Of a DNA stretch of 64,000 nt, positions 1 to 6,333 are shown in pieces (position 1 is the first letter of the stretch; each line of letters starts with the position of its first letter). The notes beneath the pieces were generated by a model. The model was not told the origin of the DNA, did not search any database, and was given only the letters and a program-made list of their open reading frames with translations. This DNA comes from Bradyrhizobium sp. CCH5-F6 (GTDB lineage Bacteria; Pseudomonadota; Alphaproteobacteria; Rhizobiales; Xanthobacteraceae): contig NZ_LSIC01000121.1 in assembly GCF_001556045.1 (NCBI RefSeq), positions 1 to 64,000 of the forward strand, in the 5' to 3' direction. Position numbers and translations under genes: made by a program.

Positions 1-91
1 CGGTGCCGCTGCCGGGCCGGCGATCGACGGCGCCAGCTATATCGCGCTGACGCTAGGCTCCGGCGATATCCGCGGCTCTCAAATCAACTGA
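1..91 (+). CDS. Phage structural protein, C-terminal fragment
   Basis: The frame starting at base 2 is open from the window edge and ends ...GSGDIRGSQIN-stop at 89-91. Only about 29 residues are visible. It directly precedes the tail-fibre-like gene, so it is probably a tail or baseplate protein whose body lies outside the window. No function can be assigned from this fragment. Confidence 0.5.
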   Translation, partial: GAAAGPAIDGASYIALTLGSGDIRGSQIN

Positions 92-101
92 GGCTTTGCC
101 G

Positions 102-692
102 ATGACGATGGCTCGTTACGACCTGACCGCGACCGATACACAGGGAAATGTGATCTCCGGGGCCTCTGTCGAGGTTAGGAGCGAAATTCCAGGGCAGCCG
201 CTTGCGTCGCTCTACAGTGATCGCGATGGGACCACGCCAACGGGCAACCCGCTGACAACGGATTCGAACGGCGACGTCGGGTTCTATTGCATCGGTGGCT
301 ACTACAAGATTGAGGTCACGTCCGGGATCTACTCAAAAACGAGGCGCTACGTCGGAATTGGCTTGGCTCAGGGAAGCGACATTATCGTGTCAGGTCGCTC
401 GGAGCGAGAAGTTACCGCTGCCGGCGACGTCACAGTGACAAACGACGATGCTGACGTGATCTTGATCAACAAGACCGTAGGGGCAGCGACGGCAGTTTCC
501 ATTCCGGACCCGGCGACCACGACCACGCCAGTGCGCATCGTTGATCGCAAATACGATGCTGCGACCAACAACATCACCATCACCTCTGCCGGCACATCGA
601 AGACGATCATGGGCGGGACGTCCTACGTGATCGATTCCAACGGTGGTTCGATCACCTTGACGCCGCTTTCAGACGGAACCGGCTGGGTTTGA
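102..692 (+). CDS. Phage tail-fibre-like protein (carboxypeptidase-like beta domain)
   Basis: A protein of 196 residues. The N-terminal 75 residues (ARYDLTATDTQGN..., then SDRDGTTPTGNPLTTDSNGD and FYCIGGYYKIEV) look like the small carboxypeptidase-regulatory-type beta-sandwich found at the start of many phage tail fibre or receptor-binding proteins. The remainder is beta-rich and Thr/Asp-rich, with no catalytic motif. ATG at 102 is preferred because GAGG lies about 9 bases upstream; ATG at 108 and TTG at 96 are alternatives. Its stop lies 23 bases before the next gene, which carries the fibre repeats, so both probably contribute to the adsorption apparatus. No assignment beyond tail protein is safe. 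Confidence 0.6.
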   Translation: MTMARYDLTATDTQGNVISGASVEVRSEIPGQPLASLYSDRDGTTPTGNPLTTDSNGDVGFYCIGGYYKIEVTSGIYSKTRRYVGIGLAQGSDIIVSGRSEREVTAAGDVTVTNDDADVILINKTVGAATAVSIPDPATTTTPVRIVDRKYDAATNNITITSAGTSKTIMGGTSYVIDSNGGSITLTPLSDGTGWV

Positions 693-715
693 TCCTCTCT
701 CGACACGGAAAGAAC

Positions 716-2869
716 ATGATGAAGCTTCTCGGCACCATAGCGCTTGCGCTCGCTCTATCGTGCGCGCCGGCGCTCGCGCAGGTAAGTCCTGGCACATCGC
801 CGCTCTCTGGCGCCAAGGGCGGCACGAACAATTCGTTCATGCAGTTCACCGGGCCAGCGAGCTCGATGAAGACCTACACGCTGCCGAACGCCACCGACAC
901 CATTGCGACGCTCGCGGCCATCCAGACCTTCTCGGCTGCCAAGACGTTCAATAGTTCGACGCTGTTGCTGGCCGGGTCATCGTCGGGGTCCACCACGCTG
1001 AACGCAAGCGCTGCCGCGTCCGGAACGCTGACGCTTCCGGCGGCCACCGATACGCTGGTCGGCAGGGCGACGACCGACACATTGACGAACAAGACGTTGA
1101 CCAGCCCGGTCATCAATAGCCCGACGATGACGACCCCGTCGCTTGGCGTGGCAACGGCCACGTCCATCAATAAGGTTGCCATTACGGCTCCGGCGACCTC
1201 GGCGACCCTGACCATTCCCGACGGTGTCACGCTGACTGGTCCGGCTGCGTCCGGTACGGCGATGACGCTCGGCAATGCCGAGACCGTCACGGGCGCGAAG
1301 TCGTTCAACGACGCGACGGTCATCCTGAAGGGATCGACGTCTGGAACGACGACGCTCAAATCCGGGGCGGCGGCCGGGACCAGCGTCATCACGTTGCCGA
1401 TCGCGACAGATACGCTAGTCGGCAAGGCGACCACCGACACGTTCACAAACAAGACGTTCGACACGGCGGGAACGGGAAACTCGCTGTCGATCGCAGGGGT
1501 TGCCGTGACAGCCAACAACGGCACTGGCGCAGTCGCGCGCACGACGTCACCGGTGTTCGTGACCCCGACGCTCGGCGCGGCGACGGCGACCAGCATCAAT
1601 GGGAATACGCTCACGGCCGGCAGCTATACCCTGACAGGTGGCGCCGGAAAGACGCTAACCTTCAGCAACTCCCTGACTCTGGCCGGAATCGATGCGACCA
1701 CGTTGACCTTTCAAGGTACGGATACCTATGTCGGTCGCGCGACTACGGACACGCTGACAAACAAAACATTCGACACGGCCGGAACTGGCAACAGCTTCAG
1801 CATCAACGGCTTGGCGGCTACGGCAAACACCGGAACTGGCGCGGTTGTGCGCGCCTCGTCGCCGACGCTCGTGACGCCAGCGCTTGGTACGCCATCGTCA
1901 GCCACGTTGACGAACGCCACCGGGTTGCCGATCTCAACAGGCGTATCTGGCCTTGGGTCCGGGGTGGCGACAGCACTGGCGACGCCGTCCTCTGCAAACC
2001 TCGCTACCGCGGTCACGGACGAAACCGGAAGCGGCGCCCTTGTGTTTGGGACCAATGCGACGCTGGCGGCCCCGACGATCAGCGGCGTTGCGAATTTCTC
2101 TGGCGCTCGCAAGGATTCGACGCAATCGGCGCCGGCGCAGATCACGTCCAACCAGAACGACTACAACCCGTCATCGGTCATTTGCGCGACAAGTTCCACG
2201 CTGCTCATCAATTCGGATGCCGCGCGCGACATCACCGGCTTTGCTGGTGGCGTGGCGGGATGCGACCTGTTTCTGTTCAACAACGGATCCTTCAGCATCA
2301 CCTTGAAAGACGGTAGCGCGTCGTCGACGGCTGCAAATCGCCTCGATCTCGGCGCTGATTTCGTCCTGGGATCGAAGGCTGCGGCGCATCTCAAATATGA
2401 CGGCACCGCCTCGCGCTGGCGCAACACAACGGGCTCCGGCACCGGCGGTGGCGGTTCTGGCACCGTGACCCAGGTGGTTTGCGGCACAAACCTCGCCGGG
2501 GGCACGATCACGACATCTGGTCAGTGCGACCTAGATCAAACGGCATGGACGACATTTTCGCCAAGCGCGTCATGCAGCGGCGGCACCTTCACGGTTAACT
2601 CAGCGAGATACAAAAACTGGGGCAAGGTCGTGTTTTGGACGATGGATGTCACCATCTCCAGCGGCTCTTGCTCGGCTGGCAATATGACATTCACGATGCC
2701 TTTGACTGCATTGAATGGCGCCGGTGGCGGCGGCTTTGAGTATGTCACGCAGGGCGTGGCCGTTCCTTGCTGGATCACGGCGTCGAGCGCGACGATGACG
2801 TGTCGCAACTCTGCTCCATTCGCCTCGACTTCGCGCTTCAACATCTCTGGCCTCTACGAGCGGAATTAG
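716..2869 (+). CDS. Phage tail-fibre repeat protein with N-terminal signal peptide
   Basis: A protein of 717 residues. Residues 1-22 form a classical signal peptide (MMKLL, a hydrophobic core, then APALAQ), which is unusual for a virion protein assembled in the cytoplasm. The body is low in charge and rich in Thr, Ser, Ala and Gly, with repeated units containing TDTLTNKTL or TDTFTNKTFDTAGTGNS. This is the 'TLTNKTL' repeat seen in many tail fibres. At least three copies occur (about 1070-1110, 1430-1480 and 1740-1790), and the last two continue into a duplicated segment ending in ATSPxxVTPxLG. A Gly-rich linker near 2440 leads to a C-terminal domain with four Cys. GGAAAG at 707-712 supports the start at 716. 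Host recognition is the likely role. Confidence 0.7.
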   Translation: MMKLLGTIALALALSCAPALAQVSPGTSPLSGAKGGTNNSFMQFTGPASSMKTYTLPNATDTIATLAAIQTFSAAKTFNSSTLLLAGSSSGSTTLNASAAASGTLTLPAATDTLVGRATTDTLTNKTLTSPVINSPTMTTPSLGVATATSINKVAITAPATSATLTIPDGVTLTGPAASGTAMTLGNAETVTGAKSFNDATVILKGSTSGTTTLKSGAAAGTSVITLPIATDTLVGKATTDTFTNKTFDTAGTGNSLSIAGVAVTANNGTGAVARTTSPVFVTPTLGAATATSINGNTLTAGSYTLTGGAGKTLTFSNSLTLAGIDATTLTFQGTDTYVGRATTDTLTNKTFDTAGTGNSFSINGLAATANTGTGAVVRASSPTLVTPALGTPSSATLTNATGLPISTGVSGLGSGVATALATPSSANLATAVTDETGSGALVFGTNATLAAPTISGVANFSGARKDSTQSAPAQITSNQNDYNPSSVICATSSTLLINSDAARDITGFAGGVAGCDLFLFNNGSFSITLKDGSASSTAANRLDLGADFVLGSKAAAHLKYDGTASRWRNTTGSGTGGGGSGTVTQVVCGTNLAGGTITTSGQCDLDQTAWTTFSPSASCSGGTFTVNSARYKNWGKVVFWTMDVTISSGSCSAGNMTFTMPLTALNGAGGGGFEYVTQGVAVPCWITASSATMTCRNSAPFASTSRFNISGLYERN

Positions 2870-2881
2870 GAGATTGCCAAT

Positions 2882-3721
2882 ATGACCGCCATTTCCTTCA
2901 TCGGGAAGTGCTTTCCCACGGCCAAAGAGTTCCTCGACTATCTCGACACCATCCAGTTCAAGGCCTGGACGCCGCGCTTCGTCACCATGCACCACACCGG
3001 CGGTCCGTCGCTGGCGACATGGAAGACCTACGCGCACGGCAACCGCAAGGTGCCGATCAGCGATGCGCAGTGGATGAAGAACCTCGCGGCCTACTACGGC
3101 AACGAGCTCGGCTGGAGCGCAGGACCGCACTTCTTTTTCACGCCTGACAATTTCTGCGTTCTGTCGCTTCCGGAAAAGCGGGGCGTGCACGCAGTTTCAT
3201 TCAATGCCAATTCGTGGGGCGTGGAGTGCGTCGGCGACTTCGACAGCGAGCCGTTCACGCCGGACTTGGCGAACCGCTATGCGGAAGGCTTGGCCTGCCT
3301 GCACGTCGCGCTCGGCATCAATCCAGATCCCTTCGTGTTCAACGTGCGCGGCCTGCATTTCCATCGGGACGACCCTAAGACCACCAAGACCTGTCCGGGC
3401 CGCAAGGTCGACAAGGCGGTGATGGCCGGACTCGTCAAGGCCAAGATGCTGGAGCTGACCGGAGCGGCTGCGCACGATGACGACGAGCCGCCGCCGCATG
3501 TGTCGCCTGCAAACCGCAAAGGGAAGGTCAATGTTCCGCCGGGCGACTTCCTGAGTGTCCGCGACGAGCCGAGCGCGAAATCGCCTGAGACGCGGCGGCT
3601 GCAACCTGGCGAAGCGATCGAGATCATCGGCGACGCCATGAACGGGGCGACGCGCTGGTACAAGATCGCCAGCCCTGACGGCGGCGACTTTGTCGCTGCG
3701 CGCTATGTCACGCTGATCTAG
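2882..3721 (+). CDS. Endolysin: N-acetylmuramoyl-L-alanine amidase (Amidase_2) with SH3-type domain
   Basis: A protein of 279 residues that should cut the lactoyl-Ala amide bond of peptidoglycan at lysis. The amidase_2/PGRP fold spans about 30-180. Zinc ligands are recognisable: His in VTMHHTGG (37/38), His in LHFHRDD (159/161) and Cys in KTCPG (171). A linker rich in Asp and Pro (about 195-210) leads to a C-terminal SH3-like wall-binding domain (about 213-279; LSVRDEPS, WYKIASPDGG, FVAARYV). There is no signal peptide, so export should depend on a holin, and holin-sized membrane genes follow at once. The ribosome site AGGAG overlaps the stop of the preceding tail gene. Confidence 0.88.
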   Translation: MTAISFIGKCFPTAKEFLDYLDTIQFKAWTPRFVTMHHTGGPSLATWKTYAHGNRKVPISDAQWMKNLAAYYGNELGWSAGPHFFFTPDNFCVLSLPEKRGVHAVSFNANSWGVECVGDFDSEPFTPDLANRYAEGLACLHVALGINPDPFVFNVRGLHFHRDDPKTTKTCPGRKVDKAVMAGLVKAKMLELTGAAAHDDDEPPPHVSPANRKGKVNVPPGDFLSVRDEPSAKSPETRRLQPGEAIEIIGDAMNGATRWYKIASPDGGDFVAARYVTLI

Positions 3722-3777
3722 CGCATTTTCTGGACCGCGCGCGGGCGGCTTCCCGCGCATTCAACTGGAGACGAGAC

Positions 3778-3981
3778 GTGAACACCAACCTGATCCACAA
3801 CATTCTCAACATCCTCATGATCGTGGTCGCTGGCCTTGCGGGCTTCGATTTCGTTGGGCTTGGGCTTGACCCGATCCTCGCCGGCAAGATCGTTGCTGGC
3901 CTCGGTACGGCGAAGATGATCATCAACGTCATCCGCGACGGTTTCTCTGGCCTCACGAAACAGCAGCCGCCGGTCCAGTGA
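3778..3981 (+). CDS. Putative holin, small membrane protein
   Basis: A protein of 67 residues starting with GTG after a CTGGAGACGAG ribosome site. It has two hydrophobic segments (about 6-22 and 32-50) and a polar C-terminus. The position just after the endolysin fits a holin. Its stop overlaps the GTG of the next gene (GTGA), so the two are translationally coupled. No named holin family is recognised; the call rests on size, topology and context. Confidence 0.5.
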   Translation: MNTNLIHNILNILMIVVAGLAGFDFVGLGLDPILAGKIVAGLGTAKMIINVIRDGFSGLTKQQPPVQ

Positions 3982-4241
3982 TCTCGGCAACCTGGTGGAC
4001 CTTCTTCGTGGCAGCGGTGAAGTCGCTGCCACTAGTCCTCGGTCTGATCCAGCAGATCAAGTCGTCGGCTGACGCCAAGGCAAATCAGGGCATTGGCTAC
4101 GATCGAGCCGTCTCCGACGGTATCAAGACGGCCACCGCGCAAATCGCGCAGGCTGATGCCGCGGTCGCTGAAGCGAAGGCTAGGCAGGCGGAACATCCAG
4201 ACAGCGACGATGGTCGCGACATTTCATTCCGGAGAGACTGA
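3978..4241 (+). CDS. Putative inner-membrane spanin-like lysis protein
   Basis: A protein of 87 residues with one N-terminal membrane segment (about 4-26, starting WWTFFVAAVKSLPLVLGLI) and then a charged, Ala-rich helical region (about 30-75, TAQIAQADAAVAEAKARQAE). This matches i-spanin topology (Rz type). It overlaps the previous gene by GTGA and the next by TGATG, so it lies in the lysis cassette. No spanin sequence signature was seen, so the role is inferred from topology and position. Confidence 0.4.
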   Translation: MISATWWTFFVAAVKSLPLVLGLIQQIKSSADAKANQGIGYDRAVSDGIKTATAQIAQADAAVAEAKARQAEHPDSDDGRDISFRRD

Positions 4242-4507
4242 TGCTGCGAGTGCTCGCCGCTGCCACCCTTGTGCTGATCCCGGCTGCGGCGGCGGGAACA
4301 ACGGTATGCCGGCCGACCTTCAATGACATGTTTGAGTTTGAATGCCGTGAAAAGGAGGGTGTGAAGAATTCCGCCTCCTTCTGCGAGGTGATGAACCGGC
4401 AGGGCGGTCCGATCATGTGGTCTCGAAATGACACCAGTGAGACCAAGAACCGGGCCGATCTCGTGAATGCCGTCGGAAAGCGTCTCTGCGGCTGGGGCAA
4501 AAAGTAA
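4241..4507 (+). CDS. Small secreted protein of the lysis cassette
   Basis: A protein of 88 residues. Residues 1-19 form a signal peptide ending around AAAAG. The mature part has four cysteines (C23, C35, C48, C83), enough for two disulfides in the periplasm. It overlaps the previous gene by TGATG. An o-spanin would normally carry a lipobox Cys directly after the signal peptide, and C23 is not in a convincing one. I do not recognise the family. Confidence 0.45.
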   Translation: MLRVLAAATLVLIPAAAAGTTVCRPTFNDMFEFECREKEGVKNSASFCEVMNRQGGPIMWSRNDTSETKNRADLVNAVGKRLCGWGKK

Positions 4508-4514
4508 ACCAGGC

Positions 4515-4549
4515 GGGACGCCGCGTTGGTTGCAACAGCGCGGCGCCCC
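4515..4549. other. Strong intergenic hairpin
   Basis: CGCCGCG at 4519-4525 pairs with CGCGGCG at 4539-4545, and GGG/CCC outside can extend the stem around one mismatch. It lies just after the secreted-protein gene and before the next phage gene. No U-tract follows, so it is not a classical intrinsic terminator. It may be an attenuator or an mRNA end stabiliser. Confidence 0.4.
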
Positions 4550-4594
4550 TAACCGCAACGATGGCGCTAACCACCGAGACGGCTAGGAAAGAGA

Positions 4595-4915
4595 ATGACG
4601 GTAAAGGGTGAAGAATTAATGCATCCGCACGAGGTCAAGGAAATCGTCGCTGAAGTGCTCGCTGAACAGAAGCGACTGCACAATAGCGAGGTCGACGAGG
4701 TGGTTCTGAAGACCATCGCGACCATCCTGACGTCGTTCGGTATTGAGGAGGAGGATCGCATCGAGTTGCGCGCCGACTTCATCCATCTCCGGAAGTGGCG
4801 CAAGAGCGTCGAGCAGGCGCAGACGATGACGTTCAAGATCGTTGTGACCGCAATAATCAGCGGCGTTGTCGGAGCTTTCTGGCTCGGATTCAAGACCCTA
4901 ATGGGAAAAACGTAA
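4595..4915 (+). CDS. Phage small membrane protein with C-terminal anchor
   Basis: A protein of 106 residues. The first 75 are charged and helical (HEVKEIVAEVLAEQKRL; EEEDRIELRADFIHLRKWRK) and residues 80-102 form one C-terminal transmembrane helix (FKIVVTAIISGVVGAFWLGF). This resembles short tail-anchored proteins common beside alphaproteobacterial phage lysis genes, possibly DUF6127-like. AGGAAAGAG precedes the ATG. It is probably a lysis regulator or antiholin, but that role is only suggested by context. Confidence 0.5.
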   Translation: MTVKGEELMHPHEVKEIVAEVLAEQKRLHNSEVDEVVLKTIATILTSFGIEEEDRIELRADFIHLRKWRKSVEQAQTMTFKIVVTAIISGVVGAFWLGFKTLMGKT

Positions 4916-4926
4916 GAAAGCATCAC

Positions 4927-5274
4927 ATGATTCTCCGCCTACTCACGGCGGCGCTGGTTATCGCCAGCGTCGCAACGCCGGCCCGTGCCGAAACCTGCAT
5001 TGCCTCTCAGTACGGCGTCGGAGACGGCTACCACGGGCGCCGCACGGCCTCCGGGGCGATCTTCAACACATACGCCAGCAACCCATTCACCGTGGCGCAC
5101 AAGACCCATCGGTTCGGGACCGTGCTGCGGATCACCAATCTGGGCAATGGGCGCGCTATTTCCGCCGTCGTGACGGATCGGGGCCCGTTCGTGAAAGGCC
5201 GCTGTGTGGACCTCGGACGGGCAGGGGCGAACGCTCTGGGAATGGACGGCACTGCGCGGGTCTCGGTCGAGTGA
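4927..5274 (+). CDS. RlpA-like double-psi beta-barrel protein with signal peptide
   Basis: A protein of 115 residues. Signal peptide 1-21 (ending TPARA), then one RlpA/DPBB domain: ASQYG near the start, RTASGAIFN, TVAHKTHRFGT, then VVTDRGPF and CVDLGRAGANALGM. The conserved Asp of VTDRGPF fits the catalytic residue of lytic RlpA transglycosylases. It lacks the SPOR domain of cellular RlpA and is much shorter than it. Start ATG 4927 is chosen because the signal peptide begins there. It sits inside the phage lysis region, so it would be a second wall-active enzyme with its own export route. Confidence 0.75.
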   Translation: MILRLLTAALVIASVATPARAETCIASQYGVGDGYHGRRTASGAIFNTYASNPFTVAHKTHRFGTVLRITNLGNGRAISAVVTDRGPFVKGRCVDLGRAGANALGMDGTARVSVE

Positions 5275-5498
5275 GGGGTCATGGGGCCGACCTTCTCATC
5301 ACCGCGGCGGCCTTCCGCGGCGAGCTCCAAAAGATGCTGCTCGCGCTCGGGATCGTGCTTCTGATCTTGATCGTGATCTGGGTGCTGGAGGAGTGGCGCA
5401 TGCGCAAGATCGGCGCGGCGGTCGGCTGGGTCACCTTTTCGTGCATCGGGGCATTCTGCTTCTTCGCAGCGTCTCTCATCGCAGTGGGGCTTTTATGA
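5271..5498 (+). CDS. Small two-helix membrane protein (holin-like)
   Basis: A protein of up to 75 residues from GTG 5271, which overlaps the previous stop as GTGA; an internal ATG at 5334 is the alternative start. Two membrane segments flank a short basic loop (LLALGIVLLILIVIWVL; then VTFSCIGAFCFFAASLIAV after WRMRKIG). Its stop overlaps the next start (ATGA). Topology and context fit a second holin-type protein, but no family is recognised. Confidence 0.5.
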   Translation: MRGHGADLLITAAAFRGELQKMLLALGIVLLILIVIWVLEEWRMRKIGAAVGWVTFSCIGAFCFFAASLIAVGLL

Positions 5499-5857
5499 AA
5501 GTGCAGGCTCTCGGAATCATGCTCGGCGTCGGCGCCGCACTGCTGATCGGCAACGTGAAGGCTCGCGACGTCGACGGCCGCTATGCGAACTCGCCGCTGA
5601 AAGGCTGGTTCGACAACCTGAAGTCAAAGGGCGGCGCGCCGTGCTGCTCCGATGCCGACGGCAGCGCCGTTTCCGACGTCGATTGGGAAGCCAAGGGCGG
5701 GCGCTATCGCGTCCGCATCGATGGCCGCTGGTACGACGTGCCGGAGGAAGCCCTGATCACCGAGCCAAACCGCGCAGGCCGCACCATGGTGTGGCCGGTG
5801 ACCTATCAGGACGGCAGCATTCACATCCGCTGCTTTATGCCAGGCAGCATGACCTGA
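5495..5857 (+). CDS. Secreted hypothetical protein with CC motif
   Basis: A protein of 120 residues with a signal-like N-terminus (MKVQALGIMLGVGAALLIGNVKA), then GAPCCSDADGS, a hydrophilic beta-rich region (GRYRVRIDGRWYDVPEEALI) and a late Cys (IHIRCFMPG). The vicinal cysteines and the later Cys could form disulfides or bind metal. I have an impression that similar proteins occur in rhizobial genomes, but no function is known to me. Start ATG 5495 overlaps the preceding stop. Confidence 0.55.
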   Translation: MKVQALGIMLGVGAALLIGNVKARDVDGRYANSPLKGWFDNLKSKGGAPCCSDADGSAVSDVDWEAKGGRYRVRIDGRWYDVPEEALITEPNRAGRTMVWPVTYQDGSIHIRCFMPGSMT

Positions 5858-5888
5858 AATCGTATTTCAAGAACCGGAGGACTTCAAA

Positions 5889-6272
5889 ATGCTTCGCAAG
5901 GCAATGATCGCGCTCGCCTTTGTTCTCGGATTCGCAGTCGCGCCGGCATCGGCCGCGAGCCTGATGAAGGTGACAGAATATTTCGAGATGCACGGGTTCA
6001 GCGGCTTCGCGCCTCAAGCTGCCAAAATTGTTCCTGATGTGAGCCAGACGCCGGTCGATTTCACATCAGGGGCGGCGCAATCCGCGACATTCAATGCCAA
6101 CACCAAGATTTTGCGGATCACTTGTAGCCTTCGATGCGCGATCAAGGCTGAGACCGGATCGTCGACCGTTGCAACCACGGACATGATCATTGAGGCCGGG
6201 TCGCCGGAATACTTCACCGCGCCGATCACGGCCACATCAACCTACAAAATCTCCGTCATAGCTGCGCCGTAG
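5889..6272 (+). CDS. Secreted hypothetical phage-region protein
   Basis: A protein of 127 residues following a good CGGAGG ribosome site. Signal peptide 1-22 (ending PASA). The mature part is Ser/Thr-rich, probably all beta, with two close cysteines (ITCSLRCAIK). It lies between the lysis cassette and the SGNH tail protein. No family is recognised; a surface-exposed or decoration role is possible but unsupported. Confidence 0.5.
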   Translation: MLRKAMIALAFVLGFAVAPASAASLMKVTEYFEMHGFSGFAPQAAKIVPDVSQTPVDFTSGAAQSATFNANTKILRITCSLRCAIKAETGSSTVATTDMIIEAGSPEYFTAPITATSTYKISVIAAP

Positions 6273-6333
6273 CTCGTCGCGCCAATTTTCCAACAGTCAA
6301 TTTTTGTGATCGCCTCGACGTAGGGCTCATAGC

